DNA of 64,000 nucleotides from Novosphingobium sp. 9U (GTDB lineage Bacteria; Pseudomonadota; Alphaproteobacteria; Sphingomonadales; Sphingomonadaceae): NCBI RefSeq assembly GCF_902506425.1, contig NZ_LR732488.1, positions 62,001-126,000 of the forward strand. The letters run 5' to 3'. The translations under genes were made by a program, and so were the position numbers. Under the pieces are notes generated by a model. It was not told where the DNA came from. It made no database searches and saw only the letters and a list, made by a program, of their open reading frames with translations. Below are positions 45,395 to 54,587 of this stretch, in pieces. Each line of letters begins with the position of its first letter. Within the stretch, counting starts at the first letter, position 1.

Positions 45395-46202
45395 ATGAGC
45401 TCAGGTCAGGTATCTGCCGAGCTGGCCGGGAAAGTCGCGATCGTGACCGGCGGCGCCTCTGGGATCGGCCGCGCTTTGGCGGAGAAGCTAACCGCGGCCG
45501 GCGCTCGCATCTGCATCGCCGACATCGACGCCGAGAAGGCGGCGGCATTCGCCGAAGAGCTTGGCGACACCGCCTGCGCGATCAGCTGCGACATCAGCGA
45601 TGCCGAGCAAGTCGAGTCTCTGATCGCGCAAGTGATTGCATGGTTCGGCCGGCACGATATCATGCACAACAACGCCGCGCTGCTCGACTTCGAGTCGCTG
45701 GCTGCTGACAAGGATATGCGCACGATCCCGACCGACATGTGGGACCGGGTGATGCAGGTGACCCGTCGGGGCACCATGCTGGGGTGCCGCTTCGCCGTCG
45801 ATCAGATGATGAAGCGCGGTGGTGGATCCATCATCAACACGTCTTCGATGGTCTCGCTGGCCGTGGACAACAACATTCCCGCCTACAGCACGGCGAAAGC
45901 GGGCATCGATCTGCTGACTCAGTGGGTTGCCGCCAAGTACGGGCGCGATGGCATTCGTTGCAATGCAGTGCGCCCTCAGTGATCCGGACCCCGCTGCTGG
46001 AGCGGGCGATGCCGGAAGAATATGTCGCACTTCACCGCTCCGCCGCCCTTACGCCAGATCTCGGCACCCCCGAGGACGTCGCCGAGATCGTCTTGTTCCT
46101 TGCGAGCGACCGGTCTCGTTACCTCACCGGCCAGATCCTGCGCGCCGACGGGGGCACGACGGTGACGGTGCCGTTCTACGCGGACGCTCTTTCTTCGACT
46201 GA
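45395..46202 (+). pseudogene. Frameshifted SDR gene (paralog of the 36.1 kb SDR)
   Basis: Frame 1 (45395 to about 45970) gives an intact SDR N terminus: VAIVTGGASGIG, HNNAALL, GTMLGCR, YSTAKAG, ending at CNAV. The next bases GTGCGCCC lack one G compared with the expected GTGGCGCCC; after the shift the protein continues [17 protein letters not shown] through [18 protein letters not shown] second missing base near 46187 would restore a SFFD end with stop at 46202; otherwise the frame runs to 46248, into the Rieske gene. GAGGAGGGG precedes the ATG at 45395. Either a recent pseudogene or an assembly error; all catalytic motifs are intact. Confidence 0.75.
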
Positions 46203-46225
46203 TCCTTACACCGAGAGATGCTACC

Positions 46226-47494
46226 ATGAATTCTCCTGTCTCAGCTGACACGTTCGAGATCGACCATCGATTCACAACGCAGTCGGGCCTTTCGCATGGT
46301 CCGGTGTCGCTCGAGCCGTATCGTTCCCAGGCTTTCTTCGAGGCCGAGAAGGAGCGTATCTTCCGCCGGGCCTGGCTCGTTATCGCACGCGAAGAGGAAT
46401 TGCCTAAGCCCGGCGACTTCGTCCTCAAGCCGGTCGAGATCTGCGCGGCTTCAGTGCTCGTCACGCGCTCGAAGGGTGGGGAGGTCCGCGCCTTTCACAA
46501 CACCTGCTCGCATCGCGGTACCGAGGTGGTGATGGAGTCGCAGGGCAACGCGTCACGGTTCGTGTGCCCCTATCACAACTGGACCTATGGCAATGATGGG
46601 CGACTCATCGGCGTGCCGGACGAGCGGGCGTTTTTCGGTGTCGACAAGAAGAACTGCGGCCTTACGCCTATCCATGTTGGCGTTTGGGAGGGCTATGTCT
46701 TCATCAACCTGCAGCCCGAGCCCGAGGTGACGCTGGCAGAGTTCCTCGGACCTTTGGCCGACTTCCTAGCAGGGGTCCCCTATACCTTTGCGGACAACGC
46801 CTTCGTGGTGAGGACAGAGGTGGGGGCAAACTGGAAGGTCGTTTCAGATGCTTTTCTCGAGACCTACCACATTCCGGCGATTCACCCCGAAACGATCGGG
46901 GCGACATTCTCCTCGCGTGCGAACCCGTTTGCCCGCCTGATCGATGCCAAGCTGCTGGGGCAGCATGCGTTTGTTTCGATGTACGGCAATCCCAGCTTTC
47001 AGCTGGAGGAGAAACACAAGATCGACCGTGTCGCCCAGAAGGCAGATGGGTCGGGTAACGTGATCTCGGCCGGCAAGCTGAGCGACATGGAAGCATTCCT
47101 GGGCCATCCAGTAGTTAACCCGACCAAGACCAACGGATGGTCAATGGACTCGATCCACGTCTTTCCGCACACCCACATCAATTGGGGCCCAGGCGGATTT
47201 TGGCTCCACCAGTTCTGGCCACTAGCGGTCGACCGCACGCGGCATGAGGTGCGCTTCTATATGGCCGCTCCGACCACGCCACGCGAGCGCCTGCAGCAGG
47301 AGCTCTATGTGGGCCGAGTGATGGAGATCATCGCTGAAGATCTCAGCAACATGGAGCGGACTCAGCGAGGCATCGCGTCGGGCGCGAAGAGCACCATGCA
47401 GTTGCAGGATAACGAGATCGCAATCCGGCGGTCGATGGACAACGTGATCCGCTGGACGCAGGCGGGCACCGTTCGGGAGGCCATGTCGGCATGA
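46226..47494 (+). CDS. Rieske non-haem iron oxygenase, alpha subunit
   Basis: 422 residues. Rieske [2Fe-2S] ligands in CSHRG and CPYHNW (about residues 91-115), and mononuclear iron ligands in [10 protein letters not shown] (two His five apart, about 214-219), with a later Asp expected. No beta subunit gene, so alpha-only: hydroxylases, demethylases and Ksh-type enzymes fall here. GAGAGATG precedes the ATG. The next gene, overlapping by 4 bases, is a 113-residue protein whose paralog accompanies the second Rieske gene. Reductase and ferredoxin must come from elsewhere. Paralog of the oxygenase at 49.4 kb (shared [12 protein letters not shown]). Confidence 0.93.
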   Translation: MNSPVSADTFEIDHRFTTQSGLSHGPVSLEPYRSQAFFEAEKERIFRRAWLVIAREEELPKPGDFVLKPVEICAASVLVTRSKGGEVRAFHNTCSHRGTEVVMESQGNASRFVCPYHNWTYGNDGRLIGVPDERAFFGVDKKNCGLTPIHVGVWEGYVFINLQPEPEVTLAEFLGPLADFLAGVPYTFADNAFVVRTEVGANWKVVSDAFLETYHIPAIHPETIGATFSSRANPFARLIDAKLLGQHAFVSMYGNPSFQLEEKHKIDRVAQKADGSGNVISAGKLSDMEAFLGHPVVNPTKTNGWSMDSIHVFPHTHINWGPGGFWLHQFWPLAVDRTRHEVRFYMAAPTTPRERLQQELYVGRVMEIIAEDLSNMERTQRGIASGAKSTMQLQDNEIAIRRSMDNVIRWTQAGTVREAMSA

Positions 47495-47832
47495 GCAACT
47501 TGCTACCGCCCTCCTTTGCCGACCTGGAAGCCTTCGTTCCGTTCTGGGCTCGCGAAACGGTCAACGCCCGCATCGATGCCCGGTGCAGCAGTGAGATGGT
47601 CGAGACCCGCGCCTTCTACGATGCGGCAATCGAACGCGCGCCCGCCATGCTGGACTATCTGGAGGACATGCCACTGCACAGTCTGGCGCCTGATGCGGCC
47701 AACCTCATGAAGCTGCTGCTGGGCTTGGCACAAGCATCGATTGCGATCGAAATCCAGGGTCAGCCGCTGCCGCCCAAGACGGAGTACCCTTTCCGTGTCG
47801 AGCTCATCTCCGGCGTCGCCCCATTCGGCTGA
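47491..47832 (+). CDS. Small Rieske-associated protein (unknown family)
   Basis: 113 residues, helical, beginning LLPPSFADLEAFVPFWA and ending GQPLPPKTEYPFRVELISGVAPFG. It overlaps the Rieske stop by 4 bases. A paralog at 49032 stands beside the second Rieske gene with the same pattern (E.FV.(F/Y)WA, AFY.A, LM.LLL.LA.AS.A.E..GQP..P.T.YP). No cofactor motif, signal peptide or membrane segment is visible. Coupling to the oxygenase suggests a subunit, chaperone or assembly factor. Not recognised as a named family. Confidence 0.82.
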   Translation: MSNLLPPSFADLEAFVPFWARETVNARIDARCSSEMVETRAFYDAAIERAPAMLDYLEDMPLHSLAPDAANLMKLLLGLAQASIAIEIQGQPLPPKTEYPFRVELISGVAPFG

Positions 47833-47883
47833 ACCCAGCCGCGACGCGATCACACAAGCTTCGACATAAGTGCTCAAAGGAGG

Positions 47884-48453
47884 ATGATGATGTTTGATGG
47901 TGCAGGCCGCGTTTTTCAGAACTGCTACGTTGTCGACGATCTCGACAAAGCGATCGAGCATTGGATCAAGACCATCGGTGCCGGGCCGTTCTTCGTGAAC
48001 AGGAAGCTGGACAATCTGGAAATAGAGTACCGCGGCAAGCCGTCGGGAATCGACATCGATTTCGCTCTCGGCCAGGCTGGACCGATCCATATCGAGCTGA
48101 TCCAGGACAACAGCAAGAATCCCACAGTCTACAATGACATGTACCCTAAGGGCAGCGGCGGAGGCTTTCACCACGTGGGCATGCTGGCCAAAGATTTCGA
48201 GGCCGCCGTCAGCGCATACGAGGATGCAGGATGCGAGCGCGGCATGATCGGCATGTTCGGCAGCACCCCGTTCGCCTACATGGATACACGGTCCTCGGTC
48301 GGTTTCTTTACCGAGTTCCACCACGACACGGCCGAAATCCGCGCGCTGTTCGACGGGGTCGAGGCAGCGTCGAAGGATTGGAACGGCGAGCGTCCGGTGC
48401 GTCCAATGAGCGAACTGCTCGAAGGTCCAAGAGACCCAGCCAACGCCCGATAA
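47884..48453 (+). CDS. VOC family protein (glyoxalase-like)
   Basis: 189 residues: VFQNCYVVDDLDKAIEHWIKTIGAGPFFV opens a glyoxalase/VOC module with paired beta-alpha-beta-beta-beta units, the second starting near GGGFHHVGMLAKDFEAAVSAYEDAGC, where the histidines of HHVG are candidate metal ligands. Three ATG codons (47884, 47887, 47890) follow AAAGGAGG; the start is within six bases. Last gene of the SDR-Rieske operon; function unknown. Confidence 0.87.
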   Translation: MMMFDGAGRVFQNCYVVDDLDKAIEHWIKTIGAGPFFVNRKLDNLEIEYRGKPSGIDIDFALGQAGPIHIELIQDNSKNPTVYNDMYPKGSGGGFHHVGMLAKDFEAAVSAYEDAGCERGMIGMFGSTPFAYMDTRSSVGFFTEFHHDTAEIRALFDGVEAASKDWNGERPVRPMSELLEGPRDPANAR

Positions 48454-48578
48454 GATCAAGGGCTTACGGCTCCGTGTCTCGAGTGATCGGCACCTGAGTG
48501 CCGCTGGAGCACGCAGACCGGCGATGAAGCTCAGATGGGAAAAGCAGAGGTGCAGGCAAAAAAGTCGCGCCTGATTGA

Positions 48579-49035
48579 GAGGGAATGGTGCCCTGGTTGC
48601 CAGATGGAACCCGCCCGGAAGCCGGCCGGCTCGGCGACCTTCATGTGCCGTCGATGCGCCCGGGCAGCCGGCTGGCCCATGCCTGGCTCGAGGGCGAAGG
48701 GCGGACGTGTTCGACACTCTACCTGGTCACGCTGAAGCACTTCACTTTATTCGTCTCGGAAATTGCAGATGGATGGCACGCCGCCATCGCGTGCAGCCAA
48801 GGCGATCGGCATTCCCGTCAATTGCGTGTGCGTCGGCGAGCGCGGGGAGTATCGCAGCGTCGACGGGCGTTGGGATGCGCTCTGCGGCCTCGAACGCGGC
48901 GGCGCGTTGCTGGTTCGCCCCGACCAGCATGTCGCATGGCGCTCGGCACGGGCGCCGCTTGATCCCGCCGCTGAGTTGGAGAGGGTCATGCAGGTGCTGT
49001 CGATGAAGGAACAAGCCGCAATGGAGAACGCATGA
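48579..49035 (+). pseudogene. Remnant of a class A flavin monooxygenase (C-terminal part)
   Basis: Frame a (48579 to about 48775) reads PSMRPGSRLAHAWL and LYLVTLKHFTLFVSEIADG; frame b (about 48775-49035) reads AAKAIGIPVNCVCVGERGEY and GGALLVRPDQHVAWRSARAPL. Joined by one frameshift, they are the thioredoxin-like C-terminal domain of a TfdB/MhpA-type monooxygenase: the intact enzyme at 51.5-53.1 kb ends with the same blocks (PGARLPHVFLADG, NLLLVRPDQHVAWRGDA). The FAD and substrate domains are absent; a stop lies just upstream. The remnant ends in a 4-base overlap with the small Rieske-associated gene, so an intact monooxygenase once headed this operon. Confidence 0.8.
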
Positions 49036-49376
49036 TGGCCGCCCAGCTGCTTCCAGCTTTTGCCGCTCTGGAACCTTTCGTCGACTACTGGGCGGTGCCC
49101 GGTACCCAGGCTCGACGGGAACGGCGCGAAGCAGCCTCGATGGCGGAGATCAGCGCGTTCTACACGGCGATGCTGGAAGTCGCTCGCGATGCGATCCGCC
49201 ATCTTGAGGGGCGCGCGCTCGACGAACTGCCGCCAGAAGACGTTCGGCTCATGGAGCTGCTCCTGGCGTTGGCGCACGCCTCGATGGCTACCGAACTACA
49301 CGGGCAACCCCGCGCGCCGCACACGCCCTATCCCCATGACGTTCGTCTCGTCGAAGGGGTGCGGCTGTTCAGCTGA
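49032..49376 (+). CDS. Small Rieske-associated protein (unknown family)
   Basis: 114 residues, paralog of the protein at 47491 (LLPAFAALEPFVDYWA, ISAFYTAMLEVA, LMELLLALAHASMATELHGQPRAPHTPYP). It precedes, rather than follows, its Rieske partner by 28 bases and overlaps the remnant monooxygenase by 4. Helical, no membrane segment, no metal motif. Twice paired with a Rieske alpha subunit, it is a candidate accessory subunit of unknown family. Confidence 0.82.
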   Translation: MMAAQLLPAFAALEPFVDYWAVPGTQARRERREAASMAEISAFYTAMLEVARDAIRHLEGRALDELPPEDVRLMELLLALAHASMATELHGQPRAPHTPYPHDVRLVEGVRLFS

Positions 49377-49404
49377 CACGATGGAAGTTTGAGGACGCGA
49401 TCGA

Positions 49405-50673
49405 ATGAACGAGATTACTTCGGACTTCCGAGCGGACCGGACCCATTTCACCGAAGCGGCTGGGCTGGATAAGGGGCCGGTCTCGCTTGAACCTTACCGC
49501 TCGCAAGCTTGGTTCGAGCGCGAAGTCGAGAAGGTTTTCAAGCGAGCTTGGTTATGCCTTGGGCGCGTCGAGCGGATCAAGACTCCGGGCGACTTCTTCT
49601 TAGAGCAGATCGACGTGGCGAAGGCGTCGGTGATCATCACTCGCACCAGAGCGGGCGAGGTCCGCGCCTTTCACAATGTCTGCTCGCACCGAAGCAACAA
49701 GGTCGTGCTTGAAAACTCTGGAAACGCATCGCGGTTTGTCTGCCGCTACCACAATTGGACTTACCGCAACGACGGTGAGCTAATCGGGGTGCCTGATGCA
49801 GCGAACTTCTTCGATTTGGACAAAAGGAAGTGCGGCCTGACATCGATCGCCTGCGACGTCTGGGAGGGCTGGATTTTTATCAATCTTCAGCCCGAGCCCG
49901 AGGTGACGCTCGAGGAGTTCCTCGGCGATTATGGCGAAGCCTTCCGCGGTATACCGTACCCACATGCCGAAACGTCGGTGCTGTTCGTGTCACGGCTCAG
50001 GGCAAACTGGAAGGTCATCGCGGACGCGTTTGCAGAAACCTACCACGTGCCGGCGATCCATCCGGCGACGATCGGTACGACGTTCGCAAGCAATGATAAC
50101 CCGTTCGCCCGGCCTATCAGCGCCAACACCTGGGGCCCGCACCGGTCATTTTCGACGTATGGCAACCCGGAGTACGTCCCACCGGAAGGCGCGCACGTAG
50201 AGCGGCTATTTTACAGCAACATCACCACAGGCAACGTGCTCTCGGCCGCAAGTCTGGGTGATACCGAGACATTGCTCAGCCACCCGGCCATCAACCCCAC
50301 GAAATCCGAAAGCTGGGCGGTGGACGTCAACTGGATCTTCCCGAACTTCCAGATCGATGTCTCTCCCGGCGGCTTCTGGACACACCACTTTTGGCCTGTG
50401 TCGCAGGACGAGACGCGCTGGGAAGCTCGCTTCTATGTGCCCGATGCGATCGATGTCTGGCAGCGGCTACAGCAGGAACATTATATCGCGCGGCTCGGCG
50501 AAGTCCTGCTTGAGGACGTAGGCAACACCGAGCGCACTCAAGAGGGTATCGCTTCGGGTGCAAAGTCGGACATGCCGTTGCAGGATGCAGAAGTACTGAT
50601 CCGCCATAATCTGAAACAATTGCACAAGTGGGTGGAGGCAGACACGGTTCGCGAGGCACTGAGACCCGACTGA
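49405..50673 (+). CDS. Rieske non-haem iron oxygenase, alpha subunit
   Basis: 422 residues. Rieske ligands CSHRS and CRYHNW (about residues 91-115), mononuclear iron ligands in ETYHVPAIHP. Like its paralog at 46.2 kb it has no beta subunit and no reductase gene nearby. Same N-terminal block ([12 protein letters not shown]) and same length, so the two arose by duplication, but sequence divergence through the substrate-binding domain suggests different substrates or steps. It converges with TetR-2 (42 bases between stops). No motif 2 or 3 site was found upstream, so its promoter is unclear. Confidence 0.93.
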   Translation: MNEITSDFRADRTHFTEAAGLDKGPVSLEPYRSQAWFEREVEKVFKRAWLCLGRVERIKTPGDFFLEQIDVAKASVIITRTRAGEVRAFHNVCSHRSNKVVLENSGNASRFVCRYHNWTYRNDGELIGVPDAANFFDLDKRKCGLTSIACDVWEGWIFINLQPEPEVTLEEFLGDYGEAFRGIPYPHAETSVLFVSRLRANWKVIADAFAETYHVPAIHPATIGTTFASNDNPFARPISANTWGPHRSFSTYGNPEYVPPEGAHVERLFYSNITTGNVLSAASLGDTETLLSHPAINPTKSESWAVDVNWIFPNFQIDVSPGGFWTHHFWPVSQDETRWEARFYVPDAIDVWQRLQQEHYIARLGEVLLEDVGNTERTQEGIASGAKSDMPLQDAEVLIRHNLKQLHKWVEADTVREALRPD

Positions 50674-50715
50674 TCTATCACTCGAGCGGTGGAGCCCCGC
50701 GCCGCAGCAACGGCC

Positions 50716-51384
50716 CTAAAAGCCGGCCTCGGCGCGAACGACCTTGCCGAGGCTTTCGGCCAGAGGGGCGAGGCGGCCACGTTCCGCTTCGCCTGGGACC
50801 GCGTAGAGCCGCAAGATGCTGCTGTAGATGATTTGTGCCCTAAAGCCTTCATCGCTGAGCTCCCCCTGAACCCAGAGGTCAAGCGTTCCTAAAAAGTAGA
50901 TCTGGTGGTCTCTTGCGAGCTCCTCCAACCCGACACCCGGCGGCAGCATCCCCGCGTCTCGGAGCCCCGCAAGGTGTTCCATCCAAAAGGCAAGGGCACG
51001 CCCCATGAAGGCAGGGCGGTGAACCGGATCTGACACCCCTAGCAGGTAGCGGTATAGCGGCTTGAAGAGGGCCGTGTCGCTGGTGAAGGTATTGGCAGCG
51101 ATCTCCGAGGCCCGGATAGCATTCTCGACCGGATCGTTCCCCTGCGCGGGCGTTGCGGCAATGACCTTGTCCAGCGAACTGTTCAGCAGCGCGTAGAGCA
51201 CCGAGGCTTTCGACTGCAGCAGGTTGTAGATGGTGGCGGTGCTCAGACCCGCGCTTCTGCTGAGTTCGGCCATTGAAAATTCGGTATGGCCTTGCGCGCG
51301 CACTAGGGCCTCGGCCGAAGCGAGAATTGTATGCTTCTTCTCGTCCTTCTTCTTCTCGCGCCTGATGCTCACAACCAGCCCCAT
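50716..51384 (-). CDS. TetR family regulator (TetR-2)
   Basis: 222 residues from the ATG at 51384 (MGLVVSIRREKKKDEKK). Helix-turn-helix: ALVRAQGHTEFSMAELSRSAGLSTATIYNLLQSK, then a ligand-binding helical domain. Paralog of TetR-1 at 35.1 kb. It lies 109 bases downstream of the flavin monooxygenase gene on the same strand and may be cotranscribed with it from the motif 3 promoter, which would give autoregulation. It is the only regulator near the 53-63 kb sites, so it is the best candidate to bind TAAYTGACCA; this is inference. Confidence 0.9.
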   Translation of the reverse strand: MGLVVSIRREKKKDEKKHTILASAEALVRAQGHTEFSMAELSRSAGLSTATIYNLLQSKASVLYALLNSSLDKVIAATPAQGNDPVENAIRASEIAANTFTSDTALFKPLYRYLLGVSDPVHRPAFMGRALAFWMEHLAGLRDAGMLPPGVGLEELARDHQIYFLGTLDLWVQGELSDEGFRAQIIYSSILRLYAVPGEAERGRLAPLAESLGKVVRAEAGF

Positions 51385-51493
51385 AGCTGATGCGCCGACC
51401 GAGGCCGGCGCATCGTGTCGATCGCTTAGGCAAAAGGCTGGTATGGCCTCACGATCAAGCTTTTTCGGGCGGCGCAGTTGCAAGAAAAGCGGT

Positions 51494-53116
51494 TTATCGT
51501 CCCACGACGAGATCCAACAACGCGGCGGTGTCGTCTGGGAGTGCATCGCCACGCCATGCGACGTGTTGGTCGGGACGAACGAGGAGCAGGTTGCGCTCGT
51601 AGATCGGGCGCAAGTCCCGCCGTTCCAGGCGCAGTATGTCGAGCGGTACACCGCGTTCGGTCGCCACTGCTTCCAGTGACGAAGTGTCCGTGCCATCGAG
51701 GACGACAAGAGTAAAGTAGAGCCCTAGCTTATCGTACAGCGACTCCCCATCAGCCAGAAACACATGTGGCAAGCGGGCGCCGGGCCAAGTGGTGGGCTGG
51801 TAGACGATGGGGTCGATCGCAGGTGGGTTGGGCTCGCGCGCCACGATCGGAGATTGATCGTAGCGATAGCCGAACTCGACCCCCCAGCTCTCGTTTTCAG
51901 CGTTGCCGAGCGCTTCGATCTTGCGAGCCAGTTCGGCGCGACGTGCGTCCGCTTCGGGGCCCTGCGCCTCAAGGTCGCCAGCCTCCTGGTAAAGCCCGGA
52001 AATCTGGATCCGCACGCCCATGTGGCGACGCGAGGCCTCAAGGTGCCACCACGCGGTTGGACGGCGCTCGAGGTCGTACGCGGTGAGCAGTTTATCGCCG
52101 CCCCAGCCATGGAGGCGTGCGGCGAGGACCCAAGCCATCGCCGCAGCATCGGCGATTCCGGAGTTCATGCCATAGCCGCCCGTTGGAATATACTGGTGGG
52201 CACTATCGCCGCCGAGCAGCACGTTGCCCTCGCGGTAACGTTCCGCAACCACGAAGTGCGCGAACCAAGGGTTGGCCTGGAGGATCTCATACTCGAACGG
52301 CTTCCCGACCCAGCCTTCCAGCACCTGCTCGGGCGTCATCTCATCCGGCTTCGAGTCAGGCGTAAGCCAGGCCTGCAGAGTGTAGATGTCCTTGTCGTTC
52401 TGCGCGATGATCGTGCCCGAGCCGGATTGGAGATGGTAGACCGGCCCCCAGCGCTGCAGCAGTTCGGCATCGTTGGTGCGGAAGTGTACCATGTAGGCAC
52501 CCGCAACGTTCTCGTCGCCTTGCAGGTTGATACCGAGGCACGCGCGCACGCGGCTACGCCCGCCGTCGCAGCCTGCCAGGTAAGCGCAATTGACTGTCTC
52601 GGCTTCGCCGGTGGCGTCGTTGGCAATCTCGGCGACGACCCCGTCCGGGCCGTTGTCGATGATGCTCTCGAACCGGGTGCCAAACCGGACGTCCACTAGC
52701 GGACTTTCGTCGATCGCCCTCTTGAGAACAGGCTCGATTTCGATTTGGCTCACGCGTAGCGGAGCCTGGGCACCTTGCGAGCCGTCATTGCACGAGCGGA
52801 TGATGTCCGTCTTCTCATTCGCGGAAGGATACGGGAAGCGGTGGAGGTCGTGTCCGACCATGGACGTTACCCACAGGATGTCGAACGCGTTCTCGCGCGG
52901 CACGCCTGCGTCACGCAACTTTTCGTCGAGCCCCAAGCGATGGAACAACTCCATGCTGCGGCCATTCGTCAGGTCCATCTTAGGGTGGCGCGTGGTCGTG
53001 GGATTTCGTTCGACAAGCATCGAGCGAACGCCGTAACGCGCCAGGTTTAGGGCGAGTGCCATCCCAACCGGCCCGCCACCGGCGATGAGAACAGGCACGT
53101 CCTGTGAGTTGCCCAT
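51494..53116 (-). CDS. Class A FAD monooxygenase (aromatic hydroxylase, TfdB/MhpA type)
   Basis: 540 residues. FAD Rossmann motif GGGPVG (13-18), the DG motif CDGGRSRVR, and the second FAD motif GDSAHQYIPTGGYGMNSG (about residue 300), followed by a thioredoxin-like C-terminal domain. It hydroxylates phenols or related rings with NAD(P)H. A degenerate copy of its C-terminal part lies at 48.6-49.0 kb. The motif 3 site is 66 bases upstream. Transcribed with or next to TetR-2. Confidence 0.93.
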   Translation of the reverse strand: MGNSQDVPVLIAGGGPVGMALALNLARYGVRSMLVERNPTTTRHPKMDLTNGRSMELFHRLGLDEKLRDAGVPRENAFDILWVTSMVGHDLHRFPYPSANEKTDIIRSCNDGSQGAQAPLRVSQIEIEPVLKRAIDESPLVDVRFGTRFESIIDNGPDGVVAEIANDATGEAETVNCAYLAGCDGGRSRVRACLGINLQGDENVAGAYMVHFRTNDAELLQRWGPVYHLQSGSGTIIAQNDKDIYTLQAWLTPDSKPDEMTPEQVLEGWVGKPFEYEILQANPWFAHFVVAERYREGNVLLGGDSAHQYIPTGGYGMNSGIADAAAMAWVLAARLHGWGGDKLLTAYDLERRPTAWWHLEASRRHMGVRIQISGLYQEAGDLEAQGPEADARRAELARKIEALGNAENESWGVEFGYRYDQSPIVAREPNPPAIDPIVYQPTTWPGARLPHVFLADGESLYDKLGLYFTLVVLDGTDTSSLEAVATERGVPLDILRLERRDLRPIYERNLLLVRPDQHVAWRGDALPDDTAALLDLVVGR

Positions 53117-53182
53117 GCTAAAATCCGCTCCCTAGAATGTATCGGAACACAGTTGGGCTGCCCGCGCCTATGACGCTTCACA

Positions 53183-53199
53183 GACCATATGGTCAGTTA
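53183..53199. promoter_or_regulatory. Motif 3 site 1 (flavin monooxygenase promoter)
   Basis: Minus strand TAACTGACCATATGGTC, with perfect 12-base palindrome GACCATATGGTC. It lies 66 bases upstream of the monooxygenase start. Five good copies and one weaker copy follow to 63 kb. Confidence 0.68.
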
Positions 53200-53237
53200 A
53201 ATGCGGCAAAGGCGCCGCGGCGTCAAGTCGCCCCGGC

Positions 53238-54005
53238 TCATCGCGCCGTGTATCCCCCGTCGACTGCAACTGCGGCAGCGTTCATAAAGGCCGCTTGGTC
53301 AGAGAGGAGGAAACGGGCGACGTAGGCAACGTCCTCAGGCTCGCCAAAGCGGCCTACCGTGTGGCGCGCGAGCGCAGAGTCATAGTGGGGCCTGAACTCG
53401 GGATTGTTGACCAGGTCGACAATCATCGGTGTGTTGATCATGCCAGGTAGCACACAGTTGACACGTACGCCGGTCTCAATGGCTTCGCTCGCGGCGCCGC
53501 GGGTGATTCCAATTACCGCGTGCTTCGAGGCGACGTACTCCGTAGAGTAGGCCTGCGCGACAACGCCGTTAGCCGAGGCGGTGTTGACGATCGCACCTCT
53601 GCCTGACTTTCGCATGGCAGCGATCTCGTGCTTCACGCACAGAAAGATCCCGACGGCGTTGACGCCATTGACCTTGTGCCAATCATCCAACGTGAGGTCT
53701 TGCGTCAATTTGTTCAACATCTGCACGCCGGCGTTGTTGTAGGCGCCGTCCAGGTGCCCATACAGCTCGACTCCCTTCTCTGTTAGGGCTTTTACCTGGG
53801 CCTCATCACTGACGTCGACCTGCATCGTCCCAACTTCGCCGCCGGCCTGCCTCACCATGTCCGCCGTCTCATCGACGCCGGCCTTGTTCCAGTCGCAGAT
53901 AAGAAGGCGGGCGCCGGCTTCCGCGAAAAGTCGGGCGGCGGCGCGGCCGATGCCGGAGGCGGCACCCGTGATGATGATGCTCTTTCCCTCAAGCATGCGA
54001 GCCAT
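53238..54005 (-). CDS. Short-chain dehydrogenase/reductase
   Basis: 255 residues: TGAASGIG, YNNAGVQM, Ser in NTASANG, YVASKHA, VDGGYT at the C terminus. LLICDWNK after strand 2 indicates preference for NAD(H). It lies upstream of the monooxygenase on the same strand, but a motif 3 site and 121 bases separate the genes, so each probably has its own promoter. A motif 3 site lies 84 bases before its start. Confidence 0.9.
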   Translation of the reverse strand: MARMLEGKSIIITGAASGIGRAAARLFAEAGARLLICDWNKAGVDETADMVRQAGGEVGTMQVDVSDEAQVKALTEKGVELYGHLDGAYNNAGVQMLNKLTQDLTLDDWHKVNGVNAVGIFLCVKHEIAAMRKSGRGAIVNTASANGVVAQAYSTEYVASKHAVIGITRGAASEAIETGVRVNCVLPGMINTPMIVDLVNNPEFRPHYDSALARHTVGRFGEPEDVAYVARFLLSDQAAFMNAAAVAVDGGYTAR

Positions 54006-54089
54006 AACCTTTCCTGCGTCCTCTGGGTCTATCGACTCGCGCGCTCATTTTTTGCCGATCAGCGCCGCAAGTCGCCGCCTTTCTCCGAA

Positions 54090-54106
54090 CAATTGACCAG
54101 AGTGTC
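54090..54106. promoter_or_regulatory. Motif 3 site 2
   Basis: CAATTGACCAGAGTGTC; inverted repeat TTGAC-N6-GTCAA at 54093-54108. It lies 84 bases upstream of the leftward SDR. Confidence 0.65.
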
Positions 54107-54396
54107 AAGAAAACGTCGGCGCTCTGGTGCCGGGCAGACGGGGAGGGGAGCCTTACCCCGTGCCGACTGGGGGCTCAGCAAAGAGGATGCCATGGGCAGA
54201 AACACTGGCTTACCACGGGGAATGATACTCGAAGCGACATATCTATCATCGCGAACGACAGGAGTTGCGCAAAGGACACAGTGCCAGATGATTCTTGACC
54301 ATCCGCATCAAGTGCAACTTTCGAGATGGCTGAGCGGAGGCATTTTCTTCAGCAATGCCAGGTACATAACCCGAAAACGGTCTAGCTGCGAAGAGG

Positions 54397-54413
54397 TAAT
54401 TGACCAGATTGTC
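54397..54413. promoter_or_regulatory. Motif 3 site 3
   Basis: TAATTGACCAGATTGTC; inverted repeat TGAC-N6-GTCA at 54401-54414. It lies upstream of the rightward TonB receptor, 150 bases before its TATAAT-like element, and may also serve the SDR in combination with site 2. Confidence 0.63.
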
Positions 54414-54587
54414 AGGTCGCAGTAGTGCTAGAGATCACAGAAGAGGACCCGGTTGCCTAACGCGACCCGGCAAATGGGAAGAGGTCGAAGCGGACGTCCG
54501 CTGAGCATTGACTTGAGAACGTGGAGCAAGAGGTCGGGGTACAACCAGGCCGTTGCGGTGCTTTATAATCTTAGAGGGGATGGATGG

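Larger units (their letters stand above)
54006..54587. other. Divergent promoter region with two motif 3 sites
   Basis: 582 bases between the SDR and a rightward TonB receptor. It carries motif 3 sites at 54090 and 54397 and a TATAAT at 54564-54569 upstream of the receptor. A frame at 54093-54425 and an N-terminal extension of the receptor frame to 54453 have no family similarity. Confidence 0.6.

Noticed and set aside
54453-54587. N-terminal extension of the third TonB receptor
   Set aside because: It would put a long hydrophilic segment before the signal peptide and cover a TATAAT element; the ATG at 54588 has a good GAGGGG.
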